Source of the DNA: JBFMAI01 sp040755725
Lineage (GTDB): Bacteria; Planctomycetota; Phycisphaerae; UBA1845; Fen-1342
Assembly (NCBI GenBank): GCA_040755725.1
Contig: JBFMAI010000027.1
Location: 129,351 to 193,350 of the forward strand
Length of the DNA stretch: 64,000 nucleotides
Reading direction: 5' to 3'
Below, in pieces: positions 25,839-34,246 of the stretch. The position numbers and the translations under genes were made by a program. Each line of letters begins with the position of its first letter. Position 1 is the first letter of the stretch. The notes below the pieces were generated by a model, which saw only the letters and a list, made by a program, of their open reading frames with translations, was not told the origin of the DNA and searched no databases.

Positions 25839-27880
25839 TCGCCAAGACCCGCCGACAGAACCCGCCACGCGAATGGCGGGACGCCTGGCCCCGCACTGGC
25901 GTGCGGGGTTCTGATCGGCGTTCTGGGCGGCGCATGATCTCCGGCGGGCGGGGTCACTCCGCGGGAGTGGCTTCGCCCGTCGCCGTTTTGCGCGGGCGGG
26001 ATCCGGTGCTCCGCGGGCTCGGCCGCGCGCTGGTAGATGAAGACCGGCTTGTCGGCCCACGTGATCGGCGCGCGGGGCGATGGTGTGGTCGGGAAGCGGG
26101 TGACGAACCGATAGGCGGTCTTCCACCAGGCGGCGTCGTGAGTGCAATCGTCGTCCGCCGTGAAGACAAGCCAAGGAGGCAACTCGGCCTCGATCAGCGA
26201 CAGCGGCCGCGCGGGGGGCAGCAAGATCACGCGCCGGTGGGCGAAGTCCAGAGGCGGCACGGCGTAGGGCGCCGGTTCCTGAAGCACGCCGACCGCGTTG
26301 TCCGACCCCATGCACCGTTGCAGGAATCGCCCCGCCTGCAAACGGGATTCGTTCGCGCCGTGGGCGTCGCGGATGAAGGCGTGCAAGTACGCGGGCGTTC
26401 GCATGGTGAGCAGCACGAGCACGCCGGTGAGGCCGCCGAGCCAACGTCGCCGACGGCCGATGGCGGCCAGGCACCACGCCGCCGCGCAACTCAGCAGCAG
26501 CACAGGCAGGATGAGAAAGCGGGCGAACTCGGCGGGTTTGTTGGCGGCGAGCAGCACGCACAAGACGAGCATCGCCACACCGCTGCTGCACGCGATCAGC
26601 ATGGGGGTCGGGCGGCGCCGCAGCCCGACGATGAGGCCGATCAGGCCGAAGAGCGGCACGCCGACGCCGGCCCCTTCGATGAGCAACTCCCCGACGCGAA
26701 GAGCCCCAATGCCGGCCCGGACCGCCTGGTCTTTGTACATGGCCATTGAATTGGCCAGGTTGCTGTGCAGGGCCCCGCGCCCGGTGAGCACGTTGAAGAA
26801 GAGATAGGGATTCGTCGCGACGAAGATGACCAGCGCGATGGCGGCAGCCATCAACAACACGCGCGAATCGCCGTGCGCGAACGGCCGGTGGCCGGTGGGC
26901 GGTCTTGGCGTGCCGGGACGGCGGAGCCGCGGCTCGCCGGGAGGCTCGCCCTCCCCTGGTGCGCCGCGGGACCGTGCATCCCCGTTTAGCGTCCAACTTC
27001 GCCGCCGGGTCAGCGCTAACGCCGGCCACACGACGGCGACGGCCAGGCCCGTCAGCACCAAGCCGGCCGCATAGCCCGCTTGAACGCCCATTCGCACGGC
27101 GTCGCGCATGCGGCGACGGGCGTGATAGTCCAGTGCGCTGAGCGTGGCCCACAAGATCATGCACGCCGCCGGCAGGTGCGGCTTGGCTTCCAGCACGGCC
27201 GTGATGAACACCGGGCACGCGGCGACGCAAAGGAAGGCGAGCCAACCCGCGCGGCGCCCGCCCGCTCGGCGGGCCAGACGATGGACGGCCACGAGCGTCA
27301 GCCCGCCGAACGTCAGCGAGATCACTCGGGCTACGACATAGAAGCGTGCGAAAGCCTCGGGATGGGCGAGGTAGAACTCGCCGTTCCCGGTGAGGTGAAC
27401 CAGACCGGACACGCCGGCGACGCCCAGCGCCACCCCGATCAGGTAGATGTAACCGCCGCCGTACTGGTACAGCCGCGGGTCAAGATCAAGTCCGCGGGGG
27501 TTCATCCGTTGCAGCGCGCGGAAGATGATCATTTCGTCGGGCTGGCGGGAGAAGAGGCGGTAACGGCGCAGAATCTCGGCGCGGGCCGCGTCGTTCGGCG
27601 TCAGTTCGACGAGGCGGTCGCGGGTGGACAGCGGGTTGAGGTCGGTGTCGGCGCCGGCGTCGCGCTCACGCAGCCGGGCCAGGTCGTCGGCGACGCGGTA
27701 CCGCTCCGCCGGCCAGGGCGGCCCGCCGCCGAAGAGCAGGTCGTCGCGGGACTGGTCCGGCAGGCCCCACGAAAGCAGCGGGGCGAGCACCACGGCCCAC
27801 AACAGGGCAACCCGCCCGGGGGTGACCAGCGGACCGCGGCGACGGCGTGCGGCGGACTCGGATCGTTCGCATGGGCTCAT
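25769..27880 (-). CDS. GT39-like integral membrane glycosyltransferase
   Basis: 703 residues with about ten hydrophobic segments and a long early loop carrying DQSRDDLLFGGGPPWPAE, RRYRLFSRQPDEMIIFRAL and the hydrophilic start typical of dolichyl-phosphate-mannose-type GT-C enzymes, which transfer sugars from a lipid carrier on the outer face of the membrane. The gene start (ATG 27880) overlaps ubiA's stop by four bases. Two regions look repeat-derived: residues about 305-335 (GDARSRGAPGEGEPPGEP) interrupt the chain between two membrane segments, and the last 80 residues (NGDGRSHSRGVTPP and so on) come from intergenic repeat DNA. The native C-terminus was probably near KPVFIYQRAAEP. Confidence 0.75.
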   Translation of the reverse strand: MSPCERSESAARRRRGPLVTPGRVALLWAVVLAPLLSWGLPDQSRDDLLFGGGPPWPAERYRVADDLARLRERDAGADTDLNPLSTRDRLVELTPNDAARAEILRRYRLFSRQPDEMIIFRALQRMNPRGLDLDPRLYQYGGGYIYLIGVALGVAGVSGLVHLTGNGEFYLAHPEAFARFYVVARVISLTFGGLTLVAVHRLARRAGGRRAGWLAFLCVAACPVFITAVLEAKPHLPAACMILWATLSALDYHARRRMRDAVRMGVQAGYAAGLVLTGLAVAVVWPALALTRRRSWTLNGDARSRGAPGEGEPPGEPRLRRPGTPRPPTGHRPFAHGDSRVLLMAAAIALVIFVATNPYLFFNVLTGRGALHSNLANSMAMYKDQAVRAGIGALRVGELLIEGAGVGVPLFGLIGLIVGLRRRPTPMLIACSSGVAMLVLCVLLAANKPAEFARFLILPVLLLSCAAAWCLAAIGRRRRWLGGLTGVLVLLTMRTPAYLHAFIRDAHGANESRLQAGRFLQRCMGSDNAVGVLQEPAPYAVPPLDFAHRRVILLPPARPLSLIEAELPPWLVFTADDDCTHDAAWWKTAYRFVTRFPTTPSPRAPITWADKPVFIYQRAAEPAEHRIPPAQNGDGRSHSRGVTPPAGDHAPPRTPIRTPHASAGPGVPPFAWRVLSAGLGDYGSSSTNVNDAFLYPGGVTAWM
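25856..25920 (+). repeat. Dispersed two-hairpin repeat, family A, copy 2 (best preserved)
   Basis: Left hairpin CCCGCCA / TGGCGGG around CGCGAA, then GACGCCTGG, then right hairpin CCCCGCAC / GTGCGGGG around TGGC, then TTCTGAT. It follows the collagen-like stop and lies inside the frame that encodes the extended GT39 tail. Confidence 0.75.
26921..26970. repeat. Palindromic repeat, family B, inside the GT39 gene
   Basis: Contains GCCGCGGCTCGCCGGGAGGC followed by TCGCCCTCCC. A related block lies at 63165 (GGGAGGGCGAGC with CGGCGAGCCGC). Here it is translated as the charged loop GAPGEGEPPGEPRLRRP between two membrane segments. Confidence 0.5.
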
Positions 27881-28761
27881 GACAAGACGATGTCCATCAC
27901 GCCCAAGGCCCCAAGAAGGAGCCCGACCACGCCGTTGATCGTGAAGAAAGCGGTGTTTACGCGGCGGAGGTCGTGGGGACTGACGAGTGCGTTTTCAACG
28001 ATCAGCAGCGCGATCACGCTCGCCGCGCCGACATAGTAGAGCAGACCGAGGCCGGCCGTGAGTCCGACAGCGATCAAAGCGCTGCCCGTGACCGTGTGAA
28101 ACACCCGGGCCAAGCGGAGGGCCGCAGCCACTCCCATCCGGGCCGGGACGCTGTGCAGACCGGCGCGGCGGTCGAAGTCCACGTCCTGGCAGGCGTAGAT
28201 GAGGTCGAAGCCGCCGATCCAGAACGTCGCGGCGATGAGCAGACACAAGGCCGGCAGCCCGAGCGTCTGTGGGTTGACGGCCAGCCACGCCGCGACGGGC
28301 GCGAGCGCGATGCCAAACCCGAGCCAGACGTGCGACCAGCGCGTGAAGCGCTTGGTGTACGAATACAGGCACAGCCAGGCGAGCATCGGGCCGGCCAGCG
28401 CCAGCGGCCACGGGTTGCCGTGCAACCACAGGAAGGCGGCGCAGCCGATGACGAACATACCGGCGGCGCCGACGAAGAAGCCCCAGGCCGTCACGGCACG
28501 AATCGCCCCGCGCGGCAGCGGACGCCCGGCGGTCCGAGGGTTGGAGGCGTCATACCGGGCGTCCACCAGACGGTTGAAGGTCATGGCGGCGCTGCGGGCC
28601 GTCACCATGCAGCCGACGATCAGCCCCAGTTGCACCGCCGAGGGCCGGCTGGGCCGCGCGGCGAGGAACGTGGCCAGCAGCGCCAGCGGCAGGGCGAAGA
28701 CGGAATGGCTGAACTTGACCAGCTCGCCCCAGGTCCGCACCGTGGTCAGCAGGCGGCGCAT
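27877..28761 (-). CDS. ubiA: UbiA-family prenyltransferase
   Basis: 294 residues from ATG 28761, with about eight membrane helices. Both aspartate-rich motifs are present: TFNRLVDARYDASNPRTAGR (N-x3-D-x3-D) and DLIYACQDVDFDRRAG (D-x3-D-x3-D-like). Transfers a polyprenyl chain to an aromatic ring in ubiquinone or menaquinone synthesis. It is eight bp from ubiX and overlaps the GT39 gene. A 5' extended start at 29016 falls in ubiX and is rejected. Whether it belongs to a futalosine-type menaquinone route (MqnP) cannot be decided here. Confidence 0.9.
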   Translation of the reverse strand: MRRLLTTVRTWGELVKFSHSVFALPLALLATFLAARPSRPSAVQLGLIVGCMVTARSAAMTFNRLVDARYDASNPRTAGRPLPRGAIRAVTAWGFFVGAAGMFVIGCAAFLWLHGNPWPLALAGPMLAWLCLYSYTKRFTRWSHVWLGFGIALAPVAAWLAVNPQTLGLPALCLLIAATFWIGGFDLIYACQDVDFDRRAGLHSVPARMGVAAALRLARVFHTVTGSALIAVGLTAGLGLLYYVGAASVIALLIVENALVSPHDLRRVNTAFFTINGVVGLLLGALGVMDIVLS

Positions 28762-28768
28762 GGGAACC

Positions 28769-29398
28769 TCAAGCCTCCGGGTCCGGGATTCGGGGGCCGG
28801 GATCGGGGAGGTGGGCCGCGGGGTCCGGCTTCCAGCGGATGCGGAGGTCGTGGGGCAGCGAGAGCAAGTCGAGCACGCGGCCGACAACGAAATCGACCAG
28901 GTCGTCAATGGACTGCGGACGCAGGTAGAAGCCGGGACACGCCGGACAGATGACGCCCCCGGCCTGGCTGACCCGCAGCATGTTGGCCAGCTCGATCTGC
29001 CCCAGCGGCATTTCACGCGGGACGAGGACCAGCCGGCGCGCCTCTTTCAGCGTTACCAGCGCGGCCCGCGTGATGAGATTGTCCGCCAGGCCGGCGGCGA
29101 CCGCGGCGAGGGTGTTGCTGCTGCACGGGCAGATCACCATGCCGTCGGTGCGGAACGAGCCGCTGGCGATCACGGCCCCGATGTCGGCGTAAGCGTGCAG
29201 AGTGACCTCGGCGGCCGAGCGGCCGATCAGCTCTTCCAAACTCAACTTGCGCAAGCCAAGCTCGTCCGCGAGCACGCGACGCCCGTGCGGGGAGGCAATC
29301 AGGTGCAGGTGGGCCCCAGCCCGCAGGACGCATTCGACCAGGCGGCGGGCGTACACGGCCCCGCTGGCCCCGGTAATCGCCAGGATGATCTGCTTCAC
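28769..29398 (-). CDS. ubiX: UbiX-type flavin prenyltransferase
   Basis: 209 residues, GTG start at 29398. Makes prenylated FMN, the cofactor of UbiD-type decarboxylases, from FMN and dimethylallyl phosphate. Family motifs: ILAITGASGAVYARRL, GSFRTDGMVICPCSSNTLAA, LVPREMPLGQIELANML, PACPGFYLRP. The C-terminal 20 residues (KPDPAAHLPDPGPRIPD) are proline-rich and are encoded by GGGATTCGG-type word repeats, so they are probably not native. The start codon overlaps the stop of the upstream membrane/TPR gene. Confidence 0.95.
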   Translation of the reverse strand: MKQIILAITGASGAVYARRLVECVLRAGAHLHLIASPHGRRVLADELGLRKLSLEELIGRSAAEVTLHAYADIGAVIASGSFRTDGMVICPCSSNTLAAVAAGLADNLITRAALVTLKEARRLVLVPREMPLGQIELANMLRVSQAGGVICPACPGFYLRPQSIDDLVDFVVGRVLDLLSLPHDLRIRWKPDPAAHLPDPGPRIPDPEA

Positions 29399-31365
29399 GG
29401 AGATGTTACTCGTGTGGTCGTCGTCGGCACCGGTTCAATCCTGTACAGACGCAGCCGTTGCCGGGCCCGCTCCGCCCAGCAGGTGTCGGGAAAACGCTCG
29501 ATGATCTCGCCCAGCCGGGCGAGCCCGGCGGCTCGGTTCGCGGTGTCGTTGCCACCCAGCGCCCGGAGTTCGAGATCGGCGCGGGCCAATAGGGCCTCCG
29601 GCAGGGCGTCCCCGTCGGGGAACCGCGCGATACACGCCGCCAGCCGCTCGGCCCGCTCCTGGCGGTCACGGGCCGCCGCCGCCCAGCGCACGATCAAGTT
29701 GTCGTACAGTTGGGAGTCGGGGTATTGGTGGGCCAGCCACAGCAGTTGCCGGCGGTAACCGGCGCGGTGCGGGTCGAGGCCGGCCAGCGCTTGCAGCGGG
29801 GCCGTGGCGTAGCGCGGATCGTCGCGGTTGGCCAGGATCAACTCCCGCAGGCGGCGAATCTCGAACAGGTCCTGGTCCGGGTCGAACTCGAGGCTGGCTT
29901 CCGGCGGCTGCATCCGCAAGAGGGGGCCGTCCGACGCGCGGGCCGAGGCGGGCGGGGCGACCTCCGTCTCGGTCGGCAAGGGGCCGAGCGCGGCCAGGGC
30001 CCCGTCGGTGTCCCCGTGGCGCAGCCGGAGCTGAGCGACGCGCAGTCGGGCGGCCACGGCCAGGGGCGAGTGCGGATACTCGGACAGCAGGTTGGTCCAG
30101 ATCGGCTCCGACTCCGGATGGGGGAAGTCGGTGTAGAGTTCGCGCTGCGCGCCTTCGCCCAACGCCCGTTCGTCCAACCGCATGTCCAGCACCCGGGCCT
30201 GTATGAACAGCGCGCACGGCACGTAGCGGCTCGTGGGGTGGTCGGCGATGAAGTCCTTGAGGGCGTCGTACGCCGCGCGGCGGTGGTCCAAGAGCTCGAT
30301 CAACATGTGGCGGAAGACGCGGCGTTTCAGTTCGTACTGCTCGGTGGGGTCGGCACTCCAGACCGTCAGGAACGTGGCGCGGCGCGGCTCACGATCGACG
30401 CTGGGGTAGGTCCAGCGGTGGACCAGATCGAGGATGGTATCGGTGGCATCCTGCACGGGCTGGAAGCGCTCCGAGCGCGGGCCGTACTGGGATTCCAGCA
30501 CGCGGTAGTACAGCTCGTCGACGCCGACGTGGGCCCGGAACAGCAGGACGGGGGTGGCGAACAAGACGGCCATGACGGGGGCGACGGCGCCGGGGCGGTA
30601 GTTCACCAGGCGGGCGATGAAAATGATGATCGCCATCATGGTGCAGGCCGCCAGGATGGCCAGCAGCCACGGGCCGGCCAGTAGGAGTTTTTTCTCGGGC
30701 GACACGCCGACCGCCAGGGGTTCGCTGGGGCCGCGGGCCGCCAGGTAGAAGTAGAGCAACACGGGGAGCACGGCCACCAGCGCCGAGCCGAAGCGGAAGT
30801 TCATCCGGAACGGGCGCACCGACGCGAGCACGCAACCGGCCAGCAGCGTGATCGCCATCCACGGCAGATGGGCGAAGACGAGGATCGCCGTTAGAAACGG
30901 CAGGGCGCTGCGAAAGCCGTATACGATCGAGACGGTGATCGGCACCGCCACGATGGCGGCGAACAGCAGCCCGATGACCACGCCGTGCATCGGGTTCTGA
31001 TCGACGCTGATCGGGAACAAAATGAAGTCGTACAGGTTCTGGGTCTGCGCGCCCCAGAACTTCAGCGGGTGCAGATACGACGCGGGCGAGAAGTCGAACA
31101 GCCGGGCCACGTGCAGCCAGTGCGCGAACACGCACAGCCCACAGAACAGCAGCCCGTTGACCACCAGCAGGACGGTCGCGCGGACCCGGTACTTGCGCGC
31201 CGTCCACGACCAGACGCTCGTCGGTTGCCAGGGCGCGGCCACGGGCTGCCCCGCCGACGCCGGGGCCTGCCGGGCGGGCGGCGGCACGGGAACCTCGCTG
31301 GAGGAGGATGAACCTAGGCGCGGGGCTTGGGACCCGCCGGTCTGATCATCGTCGGCCTGCGGCAT
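29395..31365 (-). CDS. Large polytopic membrane protein with C-terminal TPR-like repeats
   Basis: 656 residues. The first 45 are disordered (SSSSSEVPVPPPARQAP). Residues about 55-270 hold around eight membrane segments with VVNGLLFCGLCVFA, LPFLTAILVFAHLPWM and LLAILAACTMMAIII. The remaining 370 residues face one side and are made of TPR/half-TPR units (YALKRRVFRHMLIELLDHRR, DEDDLFEIRRLRELILAN, LAACIARFPDGDALPEALLA). No enzymatic motif. Overlaps ubiX by four bases (GTGA). Its function is unknown; an operon with ubiX/ubiA is suggested by the coupling. Confidence 0.7.
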   Translation of the reverse strand: MPQADDDQTGGSQAPRLGSSSSSEVPVPPPARQAPASAGQPVAAPWQPTSVWSWTARKYRVRATVLLVVNGLLFCGLCVFAHWLHVARLFDFSPASYLHPLKFWGAQTQNLYDFILFPISVDQNPMHGVVIGLLFAAIVAVPITVSIVYGFRSALPFLTAILVFAHLPWMAITLLAGCVLASVRPFRMNFRFGSALVAVLPVLLYFYLAARGPSEPLAVGVSPEKKLLLAGPWLLAILAACTMMAIIIFIARLVNYRPGAVAPVMAVLFATPVLLFRAHVGVDELYYRVLESQYGPRSERFQPVQDATDTILDLVHRWTYPSVDREPRRATFLTVWSADPTEQYELKRRVFRHMLIELLDHRRAAYDALKDFIADHPTSRYVPCALFIQARVLDMRLDERALGEGAQRELYTDFPHPESEPIWTNLLSEYPHSPLAVAARLRVAQLRLRHGDTDGALAALGPLPTETEVAPPASARASDGPLLRMQPPEASLEFDPDQDLFEIRRLRELILANRDDPRYATAPLQALAGLDPHRAGYRRQLLWLAHQYPDSQLYDNLIVRWAAAARDRQERAERLAACIARFPDGDALPEALLARADLELRALGGNDTANRAAGLARLGEIIERFPDTCWAERARQRLRLYRIEPVPTTTTRVTSP

Positions 31366-31457
31366 GAGCGTCGATCGTACCCGAGGCGGCCAAAGCGTGC
31401 CAATCGGCGGGTGGCCGGCGGACGGGGACCGGCGGCGGGCGAGTCAATGGGGCGGAA

Positions 31458-31531
<74 letters not shown>

Positions 31532-31636
31532 GGCGTCCGTACAAGCTGGGGCGCTGCGTGCCAACCGCGATGTCGCGCGCGCGGGCTTCACGCTTGTCCA
31601 CGACGCCGCGCTTTCGTGCAGCGCACCCGTGTGGGC

Positions 31637-31664
31637 AATCTAACCCGTCCGCCAGCCACGTCAA
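31637..31664 (-). promoter_or_regulatory. Candidate promoter for tRNA-Arg
   Basis: On the minus strand TTGACG (31664-31659) and TAGATT (31642-31637) are 16 bp apart. Transcription would begin about 100 bp before the mature tRNA end. Confidence 0.45.
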
Positions 31665-31711
31665 GTTCGACCCCGCCCCCGCGCGATGACGAACACCCCA
31701 CTGGAGCGTCC

Positions 31712-31777
31712 ATCAGAACCCCGCACACCAGTGCGGGGTCGGGCGTCCCGCCACTGGCGTGCGCGGTTCTGATAGGC
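31712..31777. repeat. Dispersed two-hairpin repeat, family A, copy 3
   Basis: CCCCGCACACCAGTGCGGGG hairpin followed by CCCGCCACTGGCGTGCGCGG and TTCTGATAGG. Lies between tRNA-Arg and the MBOAT gene. Confidence 0.7.
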
Positions 31778-31781
31778 GCGC

Positions 31782-33227
31782 CTAGAACTGGAAGTAGATG
31801 AACTGCTCCTGGCCCCTGGAGCCGAGCAGGGCGAGCACCGCCAGGATCGTGACATAGGCCGCTTGGCGGACGGGCCACGGCCAGCGCACGACGAAGTCCA
31901 CGTCCCGTCGCCATTCGGCCACCAGGTCCAGCAGGATCACCGGCCCGACGAGCAGTCCGAAGACGGCGAGCTGCTCGCGGTCGGCGGCCTCCCAGTTCCA
32001 GTCGGTCACGATGCGGTACGGAAACTCCCACACCTGCCGCAGCGACTCGCACCGGAAGATCAGCCAGCCGAAGCACACGAGGTGGAAGAAGCCCAGCGTC
32101 GCGCCGAGACGCCGGAATGCGGCGAGCAGGCTCGAGCGGGGCGCCGGCGACCGCGCGGCGGAAGAGCCGTCCGCCGGCGCGGGGGAGCGCTCGAACAGGC
32201 GAAACACGATCAGCAGCAAGCCGTGGAAGGCGCCCCAGAGGACGAACTTCCACTGGGCCCCGTGCCACAGTCCGCCCAGGAGCATGGTGAGGGCGAGGTT
32301 GACGTAGGTGCGGCGGGGGCCGTGGCGGTTGCCGCCCAGCGGGATGTACAGGTAGTCCCGCAGCCAGGTTGAGAGGCTGATGTGCCAGCGGCGCCAGAAG
32401 TCGCTGGGGTTGACGGCCAGGTAGGGCATATGGAAGTTCTCCATGAGGTCGAAGCCCATCAGCCGGGCCGTCCCGCGGGCGATGAGGCTGTAGCCGGCAA
32501 AGTCGCAGTAGATCTGGAAGGCGAAGGCGTAGGTGCCGATGAAAGCGGTGGGGCCGCTGACCGGGGCCGTGCTGAACGCGAGATCAACCCAGGGGGACAG
32601 ATTGTCGGCGACGTACACCTTCATGAAATAACCCAGCAGGACCCACCACACGCCGCGTCGCAGACCGTCGGGGGTCAGCACGCGAGGTTGCTGCACCTGG
32701 GGCAGCAGGCGCTGGCCGCGTTCGATGGGGCCGGCGACGAGCTGCGGGAAGAAGGCGACGTAGAGGGCGAAGTCGCGGAGCGAGCGGCAGGCCGGCATGC
32801 GCCCGCGGTACACGTCGATGGTGTAGCTCATTGTCTGGAACGTGTAGAAAGAGATCCCCACCGGGACGATGATGCCCAGGGTCGTCAGCGGGCACGGAAG
32901 ACCGACCGTCGTCAATAGCGTGTCGAGGTTCGAGACGAAGAAGTCATAGTACTTGAACACCCCCAGCAGGCCCAGGTTCGTCGTTACGCTGAGTAGGAGG
33001 AGCCGGCGGCGCGTGCGGGCGGTGGCGGCGACTTCGATGCGCCGGGCGCAGAGGAAGTCGATGCCGGTCGAAATCAGGATCAGCGACAGGAAGCGCCAAT
33101 CCCAGCACGCGTAGAAGAAGTAGCTGGCCCCCAGCAAGAGCCAATTCTGGGCCGGGTGGCCCACCCGCAGGTAGATCAGGTATACCGCGACGAAGAACCC
33201 GACGAACAGCCAACTGTTGAAGAGCAT
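31782..33227 (-). CDS. MBOAT-family O-acyltransferase (AlgI-like)
   Basis: 481 residues, about ten membrane helices. Family motifs: FFYACWDWRFL near the start, QLVAGPIERGQRLLPQ, DFWRRWHISLSTWLRDYLY and the catalytic histidine in LGGLWHGAQWKF. These proteins hand acyl groups (usually acetyl) through the membrane to an extracytoplasmic partner that modifies a polysaccharide. The partner is probably the adjacent SGNH-like gene, 3 bp upstream. This end of the block follows gmd/fcl, so an O-acetylated fucose-containing glycan is a reasonable inference. Confidence 0.93.
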   Translation of the reverse strand: MLFNSWLFVGFFVAVYLIYLRVGHPAQNWLLLGASYFFYACWDWRFLSLILISTGIDFLCARRIEVAATARTRRRLLLLSVTTNLGLLGVFKYYDFFVSNLDTLLTTVGLPCPLTTLGIIVPVGISFYTFQTMSYTIDVYRGRMPACRSLRDFALYVAFFPQLVAGPIERGQRLLPQVQQPRVLTPDGLRRGVWWVLLGYFMKVYVADNLSPWVDLAFSTAPVSGPTAFIGTYAFAFQIYCDFAGYSLIARGTARLMGFDLMENFHMPYLAVNPSDFWRRWHISLSTWLRDYLYIPLGGNRHGPRRTYVNLALTMLLGGLWHGAQWKFVLWGAFHGLLLIVFRLFERSPAPADGSSAARSPAPRSSLLAAFRRLGATLGFFHLVCFGWLIFRCESLRQVWEFPYRIVTDWNWEAADREQLAVFGLLVGPVILLDLVAEWRRDVDFVVRWPWPVRQAAYVTILAVLALLGSRGQEQFIYFQF

Positions 33228-33230
33228 ACG

Positions 33231-34232
33231 CTAAAGTCGGTCCAGCACCCCGCAGATTGCCTGGTAATGGCGGCGGGCGTACGTCTCCCGGTGGCGTGGA
33301 ACCGGGTGGATCATGTCTTTGAAGTTCTCGGCACTCCACTGCCCGCTGAAGTCGGCCACCGTGGCGATCGGGCACGCGGCGATTCTCCCCAGGACCGGGG
33401 CGCGAATCTCCTGCGAGTAACGGGTGGGGCGGTTCTCTTGCCATAAGAAGAGCGTCGGGACCCCGCCGCGCTCCAGCACGGCCAGCAGCTCGTCCAGAGT
33501 CCGCAGGTAGTCCGGCGCGGGGGGCAGCTCGGGCCAATTGCCGCCGACCACCGGCTGCCCGCGCTGCCGGGCGCGCCGCCGAAAATCGGCCACAAGATTC
33601 AGGTGGGGGAAGTGAATATGCCGGGCCAACATGGTAGGAAAGACATCCATGTGCGTCAGCCGGTTTCGCAGGACGGGATCCAGTCGCGCCAAAGGGAAGA
33701 TCGACGCCACGATCGACGAACCCGCAGAAGCCAGGGTGAAGTGCCGGCCGTAGTAGCTCCACGGGACGGCAGCCAGGACCGTCGGCTCGAAGGCCTGCTG
33801 GTCGATGTCGGAACGGAACTTGGGGCCGAGCGGCAGGAAGGTGCACTCGGCCAGGCAGATCACCAGCAAGTCCGGCCGATGGCGGGCGGCCAGCGCCGCC
33901 TGGACCACGTAGTCCGAGATCCCGGCGCCCGTCAGGGCCAGGTTGATGAAACGAACGGGCCGCCGCTCTTCCCGAGCAAGGCGCTCCATGACTGGAACGA
34001 TGCGATGGTTCTGATAGACCGAGTTGCCGAGAATGCACACGGTCCGCGCGGAAACGGCGGACGTTGGGTACCGGCCCAGCGCGGCGCCGAACGACCCGTG
34101 CCGCATGTACTTCGCGTTGCCGACGTCATAGCTCAGCCGCGCCTCGAGCCAGTGCGCGGCCGCGACGCAGACCGCCGTGCCTGCAAGCACGACCCAGAAG
34201 ACCCGGCGACGCAGCGCGAGATCAGGCGACAC
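33231..34232 (-). CDS. SGNH-hydrolase-like exported protein, partner of the MBOAT acyltransferase
   Basis: 333 residues from GTG 34232. One N-terminal hydrophobic segment (residues about 10-26) anchors it or serves as signal. The block-I serine is in ILGNSVYQNH, block II near LALTGAGISDYV, and the late Asp-His pair in FKDMIHPVPRHRETYA, so the layout is that of AlgX/AlgJ-like or DltD-like acetyl-transfer partners. It is followed within 3 bp by the MBOAT gene. The start is uncertain, with no strong Shine-Dalgarno. Confidence 0.75.
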   Translation of the reverse strand: MSPDLALRRRVFWVVLAGTAVCVAAAHWLEARLSYDVGNAKYMRHGSFGAALGRYPTSAVSARTVCILGNSVYQNHRIVPVMERLAREERRPVRFINLALTGAGISDYVVQAALAARHRPDLLVICLAECTFLPLGPKFRSDIDQQAFEPTVLAAVPWSYYGRHFTLASAGSSIVASIFPLARLDPVLRNRLTHMDVFPTMLARHIHFPHLNLVADFRRRARQRGQPVVGGNWPELPPAPDYLRTLDELLAVLERGGVPTLFLWQENRPTRYSQEIRAPVLGRIAACPIATVADFSGQWSAENFKDMIHPVPRHRETYARRHYQAICGVLDRL

Positions 34233-34246
34233 GACGCCCCGTCCTC

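Noticed and set aside
24795..27245. An 816-codon minus-strand frame
   Set aside because: Arg/Ala-rich shadow of the collagen-like genes and GT39 gene in GC-rich DNA; no domain is visible.
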